Below, piece by piece: positions 40,723 through 48,342 of a DNA stretch of 64,000 nucleotides. Positions within the stretch are counted from its first letter, which is position 1. Each line of letters begins with the position of its first letter. The DNA is from Sphingomonas sp. (GTDB taxonomy: Bacteria; Pseudomonadota; Alphaproteobacteria; Sphingomonadales; Sphingomonadaceae): assembly GCA_017418975.1 (NCBI GenBank), contig JAFOMG010000024.1, positions 62,001 through 126,000 on the forward strand. The letters are read 5' to 3'. Under the pieces are notes generated by a model. That model had not been told where the DNA came from. It searched no databases and worked only from the letters and a program-made list of their open reading frames with translations. The position numbers and the translations under genes were made by a program.

Positions 40723-41362
40723 CGCGTTGCCCATCCGGCTGGTGATCTTCGATTTCGACGGCACGCTCTCCGACAGCGGAGACTGGTTCCTGTCGGTGGT
40801 CGACGAGCTGGCGCGCAAGTTCCGCTTCCGAACCGTCCAGCCGGACGAAGTGGACATGCTGCGCAACAAGAGCTCGCGCGACGTGATCGCGTTCCTGGGC
40901 ATCTCCAAGTGGAAGCTGCCGCTGATCGCGCGCCACGTGCGCCGGCTGGTCGGGCGCAACGCCCACCAGATCGAGCTGTTTCCGGGCACGCCCGACCTGC
41001 TCGAGCAGATTGCCGCCACCGGCGTGAAGATCGCGCTGGTCACGTCCAATGCCGAGGCCAATGTCCGCAAGATCCTGGGCCCCGAACATGCCGCGCGGAT
41101 CGATTGCTTCGCCTGCGGCTCCTCGCTGTTCGGCAAGGCGCCCAAGTTCCGCCGGGTGCTCAAGAAGATGGGGGTGAAGCCCGGCGAGGTGCTGGCGGTG
41201 GGAGACGAGACCCGCGACATCGATGCCGCGCGCGAGGTGGGCATGCGCGCCGGATCGGTGCTGTGGGGCTATGCCGCGGAAGAGCTGCTGATCGCGATGC
41301 GGCCCGACGTGCTGTTCCGCACGCCGCAGGACATCATCGAGCACGTCGCCGCGCGTCGCTGA
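40715..41362 (+). CDS. HAD-superfamily hydrolase (phosphoglycolate phosphatase-like)
   Basis: 215 residues from ATG 40715, inside the end of the CDF gene; ATG 40697 or 40703 are possible alternatives. HAD motif I DFDGTLSDSG, motif II VTSNAE, motif III Lys in FGKAPKF and motif IV VGDETRDIDAAREVG are all present, with a C1-type helical cap. It is a small-molecule phosphatase of the cytoplasm; the substrate is unknown. The 8-base overlap with the CDF transporter gene indicates coupled translation. Confidence 0.9.
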   Translation: MTDALPIRLVIFDFDGTLSDSGDWFLSVVDELARKFRFRTVQPDEVDMLRNKSSRDVIAFLGISKWKLPLIARHVRRLVGRNAHQIELFPGTPDLLEQIAATGVKIALVTSNAEANVRKILGPEHAARIDCFACGSSLFGKAPKFRRVLKKMGVKPGEVLAVGDETRDIDAAREVGMRAGSVLWGYAAEELLIAMRPDVLFRTPQDIIEHVAARR

Positions 41363-41395
41363 GGGGCGATGTCATATCGTAGCAGGGAGAAGGGA

Positions 41396-41812
41396 ATGCG
41401 GCCGCAATCGATCGTGCTTTTCGAGCGGATCACCTTCGCGGCATTGCTCGCGAACCTGCTCGACGGCGCGCTCAAATGGGATGCGACGCGCGATCATATG
41501 GCGAAGGTAAGCGCCAATCCGGCAGCCCTGCTCGTGCTGGTGTTCGCCGCCTGGTTCATGGTGGCTGCCTTCCTCACGCTGCAGGTCTCCCGGTGGCGGA
41601 GCAATGTGGCGATGTGGATCAGCATCGCAGTGTTCGCCTTCAGCCTGCCCATGACGATCATGCCCTTCGTCAACGGCGCCGCAATCGATTCGCAGGTGAT
41701 CCCGGCGCTGGCGACGCTGGCCCAGATCTTCGCCTATGGCTTGCTGTTCACGCCCAGCGCGACTCGCTGGATGGAAGGCAGGCCGGAAATCTCCCCCGAA
41801 ATCTTCCGCTGA
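41396..41812 (+). CDS. Multi-span membrane protein of unknown function
   Basis: 138 residues from ATG 41396, six bases after GGAG (an upstream ATG at 41369 lacks this). Four hydrophobic segments are visible, near residues 8-25, 42-61 (ALLVLVFAAWFMVAAFLTLQ), 69-90 (VAMWISIAVFAFSLPMTIMP) and 100-118. It lies 33 bases after the HAD gene on the same strand. No family is recognised; a small inner-membrane protein is all that can be said. Confidence 0.7.
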   Translation: MRPQSIVLFERITFAALLANLLDGALKWDATRDHMAKVSANPAALLVLVFAAWFMVAAFLTLQVSRWRSNVAMWISIAVFAFSLPMTIMPFVNGAAIDSQVIPALATLAQIFAYGLLFTPSATRWMEGRPEISPEIFR

Positions 41813-41872
41813 TCCGCCAAAGCCACCCTCGCGGTCGTTGAACTCACGGCCCCCGTCTGTAGAGTGACGGGC

Positions 41873-42943
41873 ATGGAACGACTGCGTTGGACCTGGATCT
41901 GGCTTCCGCCCTTCGCGGGCGCGGCCAGCATACTCTTCGGCGGCGTGGTCGACATCCCGCCGCTGCTGCTCGGCCTGGTGCTGATCATCACCGTGCTGGC
42001 CGCGGTCCACCATGCCGAGCTGATCGCGCACAAGGTGGGCGAGCCCTTCGGCACCTTCCTGCTCGCGCTGGCGGTGACGGTGATCGAGGTGGGCCTGATC
42101 CTCACGCTGATGCTGCAGGGCAAGTCCGGCGCGGAGACGCTGGCGCGGGACACGGTCTTCTCGGCGGTGATGATCATCCTGAACGGCCTGATCGGCGCGT
42201 TCATCCTGCTCGGCGCCCTGCGCCACCGCGAGCAGAGCTTCCAGCAGGTCGGCGTCAGCGCGTCGCTGGCGACGCTGTGCACGCTGACCGTGCTGACCCT
42301 GGTGCTGCCCAATTTCGCCGCCTCGGCCGGCCCCTTCTACGCGCCGTCGCAGCTCGCCTTCGTCGCGATCGTCTCGCTGCTGCTCTATCTCACCTTCGTC
42401 GCCGTGCAGACCGTGCGCCACCGCGACTATTTCCTGCCGCCGAACGAGGAAGCCGCCGATCTGGAGGCGCATGCCCCGCCGCCGAGCGGGCGCCAGACGC
42501 TGCTGTCGGGCGTGCTGCTCACCGCCTGCCTCGTCGAAGTGGTGCTGGTTGCCAAGGCGCTCGCGCCCGCGATCGAGGACGGCGTCGCCGCGGCCGGCGC
42601 CCCACACGCGGTGGTGGGCGTGGTGATCGCGATGCTGGTGCTGCTGCCCGAGAGCGTGGCGGCGGTCCGCGCGGCGATGGCCAACCGGCTGCAGACCAGC
42701 CTCAACCTCGCGCTCGGCTCGGCACTGGCGACCATCGGCCTCACCATTCCGGCGGTGGCGGTGCTGTCGCTGGGCCAGGGCCTGCCGCTGGCGCTGGGCC
42801 TCGATTCGCGCGGCATCGTCCTGCTCTCGCTGACCCTGCTGGTGACCACCCAGTCGCTCGCCACCGCGCGGACGACGGTGCTGCAGGGCGTGGTGCATCT
42901 CGTCATCTTCGGCGTGTTCGTCTTCACCACCCTCGTGCCCTGA
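41873..42943 (+). CDS. Ca2+/H+ antiporter-like ionic transporter (ChaA/y4hA type)
   Basis: 356 residues with about eleven membrane spans. The two acidic alpha-repeat motifs of the CaCA superfamily are visible: LLALAVTVIEVGLILTLML in the first half and VVIAMLVLLPESVAAVRAAM in the second, carrying the Glu residues that bind cations. A hydrophilic loop (PPNEEAADLEAHAPPPSGRQ) separates the halves. It exchanges Ca2+, Na+ or K+ for protons at the inner membrane. With the EF-hand and CDF genes nearby it makes a small metal-ion neighbourhood. I used ATG 41873 rather than GTG 41864. Confidence 0.9.
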   Translation: MERLRWTWIWLPPFAGAASILFGGVVDIPPLLLGLVLIITVLAAVHHAELIAHKVGEPFGTFLLALAVTVIEVGLILTLMLQGKSGAETLARDTVFSAVMIILNGLIGAFILLGALRHREQSFQQVGVSASLATLCTLTVLTLVLPNFAASAGPFYAPSQLAFVAIVSLLLYLTFVAVQTVRHRDYFLPPNEEAADLEAHAPPPSGRQTLLSGVLLTACLVEVVLVAKALAPAIEDGVAAAGAPHAVVGVVIAMLVLLPESVAAVRAAMANRLQTSLNLALGSALATIGLTIPAVAVLSLGQGLPLALGLDSRGIVLLSLTLLVTTQSLATARTTVLQGVVHLVIFGVFVFTTLVP

Positions 42944-42986
42944 CCAGCGGGCCGATCGCACCGGGCGATGCTCGGCGCAGAAATAC

Positions 42987-42999
42987 TTGACTCAATCAA
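42987..42999. promoter_or_regulatory. Candidate MarR-type operator
   Basis: TTGACTCAATCAA, 36 to 24 bases before the MarR-GNAT start, contains TTGA half-sites facing TCAA twice (at 42992-42995 and 42996-42999) in a local AT-rich stretch. MarR proteins often bind palindromes of this kind in their own promoter; the assignment is inference. Confidence 0.35.
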
Positions 43000-43022
43000 T
43001 TATATCCGTGCAATCTCGCGGC

Positions 43023-43955
43023 ATGGAACAGGCCATCGAACAATTCCGCGCCTTCAACCGGGCGCATACCCGCTTCGCCGCGGTGCTCGCGCCGCGCTAC
43101 ATGGACAGCGAGCTGGGCGTCGCCGAGGCGCGGCTCCTCTACGAGATCGCCGGCCGCCAGCCGGTGCTCGCGATCGAACTGCAGGACGCGCTCGGGCTCG
43201 ACGCGGGCTATGTCAGCCGTGCGATCAAGCGCTTCGAGGAGCGCGGCTGGGTTGCCCGCGAGCGCGGTACGGAAGATGCGCGCCGGCGCCCGATCGTCCT
43301 GCTCCCCGCCGGCCGGACGGCATTCGATGCGCTCGACGCGACCACGCGCGCGCATAGCCGCCGCCAGCTCGAATCGCTGGGGCCCGGCGGCGGCCCGCTC
43401 CTCGGCCACCATCTCGCCGCGGCGCGCGCGCTGATCGAGGGCGGCCCGGGCGGCTGGACCATCCGCACGCTCCGCACGGGCGACATGGGCGCGATCGCCA
43501 GCCGCCAGGCGATCTTCTATGCCGAGCATTACGGCTGGGAGCGGCCGATGGAGCTGCTGCTGGGCGACGTCACCACCGGCTTCCTGCGCGACTTCAAGCC
43601 CGGGCGGGAGCAATGCTGGGTCGCCGAGCGCGGGGGCGAGATGCTCGGATCGGTGATGCTCGCCGATGGCGGCGGGGGCGTTGCCAAGCTGCGCCTCCTC
43701 TATGTCGAGGGTCATGCGCGCGGGCTAGGCATCGGCGACGCGCTGGTCCGCAACTGCATCGCGTTCGCGCGCGACGCCGGCTATGCGCGGCTCGATCTGT
43801 GGACCCACACGATCCTCGCGAGCGCGCGGCGCATCTATGCCGCGCAGGGCTTCGAGCTGGTCGACAGCGCCAGCCACACGATGTTCGGCGAGCCGGTGAT
43901 GGGCGAGACCTGGTCGCTCGACCTCAGCCGAGATGCACCGCCAGCCACACCGTAG
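43023..43955 (+). CDS. MarR-family regulator fused to a GNAT acetyltransferase
   Basis: 310 residues from ATG 43023. Residues 1 to about 140 form a MarR winged helix (LGVAEARLLYEIAGRQPVLA, LQDALGLDAGYVSRAIKRFE, GWVARERGTEDARRRPIVLL). From about 150 a GNAT domain follows, with the acetyl-CoA-binding run VEGHARGLGIGDALVRNCI and the later YAAQGFELVD. Such fusions may acetylate a small molecule and sense it at once. The AT-rich stretch with TTGA/TCAA half-sites upstream suggests autoregulation. Its 3' end overlaps the convergent cupin gene by 32 bases. Confidence 0.9.
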   Translation: MEQAIEQFRAFNRAHTRFAAVLAPRYMDSELGVAEARLLYEIAGRQPVLAIELQDALGLDAGYVSRAIKRFEERGWVARERGTEDARRRPIVLLPAGRTAFDALDATTRAHSRRQLESLGPGGGPLLGHHLAAARALIEGGPGGWTIRTLRTGDMGAIASRQAIFYAEHYGWERPMELLLGDVTTGFLRDFKPGREQCWVAERGGEMLGSVMLADGGGGVAKLRLLYVEGHARGLGIGDALVRNCIAFARDAGYARLDLWTHTILASARRIYAAQGFELVDSASHTMFGEPVMGETWSLDLSRDAPPATP

Positions 43956-44241
43956 CGCGGTCGCCGGCGGTCCAGGTCACCCAATGCCGCCGGCCCCGCT
44001 CGATCAGCAGATGATCGCCCGGGCGCAGCACGCGCTCGCCCTCCTCCTCGATGCGCAACCCCGCCGCGCCCTCGAGCAGCAGCACCCATTCGTCCCGGTC
44101 CTGCACCATGGGGGCATCCGCCGGAGTCGCCTGCCCCTGCGAGACGATGCGCTCGATGCGGATGCCGGGGCGCCGCAGCAGCGCAGTGAAGACTTCGCCC
44201 GCGCGGGCGTCGGGCAGGTCGGCGAGAAGGTTCGCGGTCAT
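43924..44241 (-). CDS. Small cupin-domain protein
   Basis: 105 residues. The cupin core is seen in DEWVLLLEGAAGLRIEEEGE and LRPGDHLLIERGRRHWVTW. The first motif lacks the usual two His residues (it has DRDEW), while the second has GDHLLI and RRHWV, so metal binding may be altered. Such small cupins are often annotated as phosphoribosylaminomonophosphate-like or simply cupin proteins; no substrate is evident. It is divergent from tgt (44 bases between starts) and overlaps the 3' end of the MarR-GNAT gene. Confidence 0.82.
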   Translation of the reverse strand: MTANLLADLPDARAGEVFTALLRRPGIRIERIVSQGQATPADAPMVQDRDEWVLLLEGAAGLRIEEEGERVLRPGDHLLIERGRRHWVTWTAGDRATVWLAVHLG

Positions 44242-44285
44242 CCCCCGCCGTTGCGCTCCCCCGCCAAAGGAGGCAAGGGCTCGCC

Positions 44286-45416
44286 ATGCCCCGTTTCGAG
44301 TTCACCATCCACGCCACCGACGGCAAGGCGCGCCTTGGCACCATCGCGATGCAGCGCGGCGAGATCCGCACGCCCGCCTTCATGCCGGTCGGCACCGCCG
44401 CCACCGTCAAGGCGATGAAGCCCGCCGATGTCCGCGCCGCGGGTGCCGACATCATCCTCGGCAACACCTATCACCTGATGCTGCGCCCCGGCGCCGAGCG
44501 CGTCGCCCGGCTGGGCGGCCTGCACGCGTTCATGGGCTGGGACCGGCCGATCCTGACCGATTCGGGCGGCTATCAGGTGATGAGCCTGGCGGACCTGACC
44601 ACCCGCAGCGAGGAAGGCGTCGCGTTCAAGTCGCACCTCGACGGCTCGCGCCACATGCTGAGCCCCGAGCGTTCGATCGAGATCCAGCGGTTGCTCGGCA
44701 GCTCGATCACCATGGCGTTCGACGAGCTCGTCCCCACCACTTCCACTCGCGAGGTGCAGGCCGCGGCGATGGAGCGGTCGATGCGCTGGGCGAAGCGCAG
44801 CCGCGACGCCTTCTTCGCCGCCGAGGACCATGCCGCGCACAACGCCATTTTCGGCATCCAGCAGGGCGCGCTCGACGAAGGGCTGCGCAAGGCTTCGGCG
44901 GATGCGCTGCTCGACGTCGGGTTCGACGGTTATGCGGTGGGCGGCCTCGCGGTCGGCGAAGGCCAGGAAGCGATGTTCGGCGTGCTCGACTTCGCCCCCG
45001 GCCAGCTCGACGCCGCCAAGCCCCGCTACCTGATGGGCGTCGGCAAGCCCGACGACATCGTTGGTGCCGTCGAGCGCGGGATCGACATGTTCGACTGCGT
45101 GCTGCCCACCCGCTCGGGCCGCACCGGCCAGGCCTTCACCCGCACCGGCCCGATCAACATCCGCAACGCCAGGTTCGCCGAAGATCAGGGGCCGCTCGAC
45201 CCCGAATGCCCCTGCCCCGTCTGCGCCACCTGGAGCCGCGCCTATCTCCACCATCTCGTCCGCGCGGGCGAGATCCTCGGCGCGATGCTGATGACCGAGC
45301 ATAATATCTGGTTCTACCAGGTGCTGATGCAGGATTTGCGCGCCGCGATCGGCGACGGCCGGCTCACCGAATTCGCGAATGGCTTCCGCGCGTCCTACCA
45401 TGGCGGGCGGGACTAG
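44286..45416 (+). CDS. tgt: tRNA-guanine transglycosylase
   Basis: 376 residues. The substrate-binding DSGGYQVMS carries the general-acid Asp at about residue 92, the nucleophile Asp lies in GIDMFDCVLPTRSGRTG, and the zinc site is CPCPVC followed by YLHHL near residue 308. GAxVGGLAVGEG-like sequence (AVGGLAVGEGQEAMF) is also there. Tgt swaps guanine 34 of certain tRNAs for preQ1 on the way to queuosine. queA, the next enzyme, is at 28113-29159; the two are often adjacent in Alphaproteobacteria but here are 15 kb apart. Confidence 0.96.
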   Translation: MPRFEFTIHATDGKARLGTIAMQRGEIRTPAFMPVGTAATVKAMKPADVRAAGADIILGNTYHLMLRPGAERVARLGGLHAFMGWDRPILTDSGGYQVMSLADLTTRSEEGVAFKSHLDGSRHMLSPERSIEIQRLLGSSITMAFDELVPTTSTREVQAAAMERSMRWAKRSRDAFFAAEDHAAHNAIFGIQQGALDEGLRKASADALLDVGFDGYAVGGLAVGEGQEAMFGVLDFAPGQLDAAKPRYLMGVGKPDDIVGAVERGIDMFDCVLPTRSGRTGQAFTRTGPINIRNARFAEDQGPLDPECPCPVCATWSRAYLHHLVRAGEILGAMLMTEHNIWFYQVLMQDLRAAIGDGRLTEFANGFRASYHGGRD

Positions 45417-45604
45417 CGTCGAAACGTGTCCGAAGGTCGCAAAGGCCACAACCTGCGCGGCGGATGCCGGGCGCGAATCCGCCCGCCCCGCAACAAAGCT
45501 GCGCGGGACCGATCCTATATTTCCGACAAGCCAAAGAGCGGCCGGACAGCGCGGCCGGCCGGATCAGCCAAACAGGCGAAATCCTACTTTGCAAGGAGGT
45601 CGGG

Positions 45605-45691
45605 ATGCCGGGCGAATGGAGCCATCGCGACTCCTTCACACCAAATGTCGATGCAGCTAACGCTGCCCACGCAACCGGAAGGGGGATTTGA
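45605..45691 (+). CDS. Candidate 28-codon upstream ORF coupled to the next gene
   Basis: ATG 45605 has a near-perfect ribosome site (AAGGAGG at 45593-45599, five bases away). The peptide is MPGEWSHRDSFTPNVDAANA followed by AHATGRGI, 28 residues, and its TGA (45689-45691) shares a base with the ATG of the membrane protein gene. It may be a leader peptide or translational-coupling ORF, or a real small protein. The rest of the 275-base gap after tgt shows no gene. Confidence 0.4.
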   Translation: MPGEWSHRDSFTPNVDAANAAHATGRGI

Positions 45692-46017
45692 TGCTGCTGA
45701 TGCTCCGCTTGCTCTCGCTGGTCGTCGGGGGCTTCACCGTGTGGCGCGTACTCTATGGGCAGATGCCCAGTCCTTTGTTCAAGGGCCCCTGTATCGCCGT
45801 CGGCGCCTGGATGGTGTTGTCCGCGCTGTTGCCCGGGAAGAACGCGGCATGGATAATGAGCTCCGCAAATAGCTGTGCGCTCGGCGTCTATCTGGTTGCG
45901 CTCGCCGGTTATCTGGGACCGAGCAAGCCAGTCGAGCCGCTGCTCGTTGCCGGGATGGTGGCGAACCTGATGGTAATCCTGCTGCTTCGTTCAAAACTCG
46001 GCCACCGCGCCCATTAG
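45691..46017 (+). CDS. Small multi-span membrane protein
   Basis: 108 residues; GGAAGGGGG lies upstream of ATG 45691. Three or four hydrophobic segments span most of the protein (LMLRLLSLVVGGFTVWRVL, CIAVGAWMVLSALLPG, CALGVYLVALAGYLG, PLLVAGMVANLMVILLL). The end is basic (RSKLGHRAH). No family is recognised. Its start overlaps the stop of a 28-codon upstream ORF with a stronger ribosome site, so expression may depend on that ORF. Confidence 0.72.
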   Translation: MLLMLRLLSLVVGGFTVWRVLYGQMPSPLFKGPCIAVGAWMVLSALLPGKNAAWIMSSANSCALGVYLVALAGYLGPSKPVEPLLVAGMVANLMVILLLRSKLGHRAH

Positions 46018-46165
46018 GGTAAAAATTACCTTCACCATCAAGTGTTTCGCCTTGGGACGCCGGGAAATCCGGGGGCGCGGGGGGCGCTGAAATCCGCTAT
46101 TGCCGCGCGCGGGCGACAGGCCCGGCGGAGTAGGCGCGACTTTGTTCTGGCGGCGTTTCTCGAAG

Positions 46166-47185
46166 ATGCAGGCACGCGGGATCGCGGCGGCGCTCGTCGC
46201 GTCGCTGATCGGCGCCGGCTTCTCCGCCCAGGCGCTGGCCCCCGCCAGCAAGCCGAAGGGCGAGCCCAGGCCGGTCGTCACCGGCTATGAGGCCGAGGAT
46301 CATTTCCCCGGCGCCGCCTTTTATTATGCCGTCGACGACGATGCCGCGGTAGGCGCCGGCACGACCGGCACGGCGAAGCTTCCCGACCTGCCGATTCCCG
46401 CGGACGCGGCGGATGCGCCGGTCGACGGATCCATCCAGCCGGCGCTGCCCTTCCATCTGGCCGGCAGCGGCATGGACAAGGCACGCGCGCTCCAGTGCCT
46501 GACCACGGCGATCTACTATGAAGCGGCGAACGAGCCCGCCGACGGACAGCGCGCCGTCGCGCAGGTGATCCTGAACCGGGTGCGCCATCCGGCCTTTCCC
46601 GCCACCGTGTGCGGCGTCGTGTTCCAGGGATCGGAGAAGCGCGGCTGCCAGTTCAGCTTCGCCTGTGACGGCGCGATGGACCGCGCGCCCGTCCGCGCGG
46701 CCTGGGACCGCGCCAGCCGCGTCGCCGCCGCCGCGCTCGCCGGCCAGGTATTCGCACCGGTCGGGATGGCCACGCACTATCACACCTATGCGGTCACTCC
46801 GGTATGGAATCGCGGGCTGGTGATGACCGGCGTGTTCGGCGCGCATTTCTTCCATCGCTGGAAGGGCTGGTGGGGCACGGCCGCCGCCTTTCGCCAGTCC
46901 TATCGCGGCGGCGAGCCGCTGCCCGAGCCGCATGTGCGCACCGATCTTGCCGCGGTGATCGCCCCCCTGGTGCCCATGCCGGCGCCGGTGCAGGCGCCGC
47001 CAATGGCAGGCAAGGCCGCCGCACCGATCGCGACGCCGCGCGAGAGCATCCAGCCGGCCTATGCCCAGAGCGGCACGCCGATCGGCAGCTATGCGCCCAG
47101 GCCCCAGCCCGCCGCCACGCCGGCGGATGACGGCGAATCGCAAATTCTCGACAAATGGAAGGACAGCGGCAAGCCGCTGCGCTGA
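46166..47185 (+). CDS. Exported SleB-type cell wall hydrolase
   Basis: 339 residues from ATG 46166 (MQARGIAAALVASLIGAGFS), a signal peptide; an in-frame start at 46100 would hide it. The Hydrolase_2/SleB domain covers about 115-225: LTTAIYYEAANEPADGQRAV with the likely catalytic Glu, AQVILNRVRHPAFP, the Cys pair in TVCGVV and GCQFSFACDG, and ATHYHTYAVTPVW. These enzymes cut the glycan strands of peptidoglycan as lytic transglycosylases. The C-terminal part is Pro/Ala-rich and ends in a charged segment. Two strong hairpins follow the stop. Confidence 0.92.
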   Translation: MQARGIAAALVASLIGAGFSAQALAPASKPKGEPRPVVTGYEAEDHFPGAAFYYAVDDDAAVGAGTTGTAKLPDLPIPADAADAPVDGSIQPALPFHLAGSGMDKARALQCLTTAIYYEAANEPADGQRAVAQVILNRVRHPAFPATVCGVVFQGSEKRGCQFSFACDGAMDRAPVRAAWDRASRVAAAALAGQVFAPVGMATHYHTYAVTPVWNRGLVMTGVFGAHFFHRWKGWWGTAAAFRQSYRGGEPLPEPHVRTDLAAVIAPLVPMPAPVQAPPMAGKAAAPIATPRESIQPAYAQSGTPIGSYAPRPQPAATPADDGESQILDKWKDSGKPLR

Positions 47186-47197
47186 GCGGATACGGCA

Positions 47198-47266
47198 ACG
47201 GGCCCCGCCTCTCGGCGGAGCCCGTCCCGGTCAGGTTCCCCCTGGGGGATCGGGGAAGGGGAACCT
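47198..47266 (+). terminator. Two hairpins after the cell wall hydrolase gene
   Basis: The first has 12-base arms with one mismatch at 47198-47209 and 47214-47225 (loop TCTC). The second has perfect arms AGGTTCCCC (47233-47241) and GGGGAACCT (47258-47266). Neither is followed by a clear T run. Confidence 0.55.
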
Positions 47267-47284
47267 GCTAGGTATTCTTCCTTC

Positions 47285-47311
47285 GTCATCCCGGCCTTGA
47301 GCCGGGATGAC
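47285..47311. repeat. REP-like palindrome (GTCATCCCGGC variant)
   Basis: Arms GTCATCCCGGC (47285-47295) and GCCGGGATGAC (47301-47311). It lies between the convergent cell wall hydrolase gene and the small exported protein gene. Confidence 0.85.
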
Positions 47312-47352
47312 GGCAGGAAATCAGATACTTGCTCGGATTCTCGACCTAGTCC

Positions 47353-47709
47353 TCACCAGCGGCGCTCGCGATCGTGCTTCTGGACGCGGATGCGCGCCGA
47401 CAGGGCATCGAAGCGGCGATCGAGGTCGCGGCGCTCGGCGAGCGTCAGTCCGGGACGCGAGCGGCGATACTGGGCCTCGAGCCGGGCCAGGCTGTTGAAC
47501 TCGGCGCGGAGGCGAGCCGCCTCGCTGCGGCTGAGCTGGCCCGAGCGCACGCCCTGGTTGATGCGAGCCTCGAGATTCGCCTGGCGGCCGTTGATCGACT
47601 GCCATGCCTGATAGGCGGGTGCCGGATGCGACGCGGCCATCGCCGCGGTCATCGGAACGGCCGAAGCAGCGATGCCGAGACCGGCCAGCATCAGGGTCAA
47701 CTTGTTCAT
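47353..47709 (-). CDS. Small exported Arg-rich helical protein
   Basis: 118 residues with a signal peptide (MNKLTLMLAGLGIAASAVPM, then TAAMAAS). The mature part is predicted to be mostly helical with a repeating charged pattern: INGRQANLEARINQGVRSGQ, LSRSEAARLRAEFNSL, and TLAERRDLDRRFDALSARI. The ribosome site is GGAGCG before the ATG. Similar proteins are frequent in Sphingomonas but I know of no function. It is divergent from the TM2-domain gene. Confidence 0.8.
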   Translation of the reverse strand: MNKLTLMLAGLGIAASAVPMTAAMAASHPAPAYQAWQSINGRQANLEARINQGVRSGQLSRSEAARLRAEFNSLARLEAQYRRSRPGLTLAERRDLDRRFDALSARIRVQKHDRERRW

Positions 47710-47946
47710 TTTACGCTCCTCTTTTTAAACCGGGCCGCCCCTGCGGCCTGAAACCGGTTATGGGGAGCGGCTGTCGCATGCTTGTCCCCAACCCCGTGCA
47801 TTTGTGTCGCAAGCTGTCGTGCGCGCGGAAGTTCCGTTCATCTTCGGGAGAACGCGGCTCCGGCGCGGCGACCCGAGGGTCGGCGGAATCGATTGACGCA
47901 TATGGCGGCGCCTCTAGATTCGCGGCCGGAGATGAAGAGGAAGCAG

Positions 47947-48228
47947 ATGGCGCTCTCGATTGCCGAACTGACGCTGGTCGAACAGCGCGTGACCAACGAC
48001 GCACCGAGCGTGGTGGTGGCCTATCTGCTCTGGCTGTTCCTCTGGTTCGTCAGCGCCCATCGCTTCTATCTGGGCCGGCCGGTCTCGGCCGTCCTGCAGA
48101 TCCTGTCCTATTTCGTGCTGATCGGCTTTGTCTGGGTGCTGATCGACGCACTGCTGATCCCCGGCATGATCCGCGCACGGCAGGACGATATTCGCCGCGA
48201 CATGATGCACGAGCTCGCCCGCTCCTGA
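47947..48228 (+). CDS. TM2-domain membrane protein
   Basis: 93 residues from ATG 47947, with AGAGGAAG upstream (ATG 47932 is an alternative). Two membrane spans are joined by the TM2-type turn: VVAYLLWLFLWFVSAHRFYL then GRPVSAVLQILSYFVLIGFV and WVLIDALLIPGMI. The motif AHRFYLGR...WxLIDxxLIPGM is diagnostic of the TM2 family. The function is unknown; the protein sits in the inner membrane with both ends probably on one side. Confidence 0.85.
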   Translation: MALSIAELTLVEQRVTNDAPSVVVAYLLWLFLWFVSAHRFYLGRPVSAVLQILSYFVLIGFVWVLIDALLIPGMIRARQDDIRRDMMHELARS

Positions 48229-48293
48229 GCGGCTCGCCTCGGCATCCGGTGCGGGCCTATCGGCCAGATTGAGGACTCATCGTCGCCCCTACC

Positions 48294-48320
48294 GTCATCC
48301 CGGCCCTGCGCCGGGGTGAC
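48294..48320. repeat. REP-like palindrome with AGAATATG tail
   Basis: Arms GTCATCCCGGC (48294-48304) and GCCGGGGTGAC (48310-48320, one base different). The tail AAGAATATGAGTCC follows, similar to those at 968 and 17764. It sits between the convergent TM2 and recN genes. Confidence 0.8.
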
Positions 48321-48342
48321 GAAGAAGAATATGAGTCCCAGC

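Noticed and set aside
38986..41244. Extension of the Rhs frame upstream of 38985 by about 750 codons
   Set aside because: This stretch encodes no recognisable domain on the minus strand and overlaps the EF-hand, CDF and HAD genes, which are convincing on the plus strand.
44242..44285. Possible preQ1 riboswitch before tgt (and before queA at 28084-28112)
   Set aside because: The spacers are 44 and 29 bases long and show no preQ1 aptamer-like stem with an A-rich tail.
45426..45872. Longer frames across the tgt downstream gap and the small membrane protein
   Set aside because: They lack ribosome sites and domain signs, and run through the membrane protein gene in another frame.
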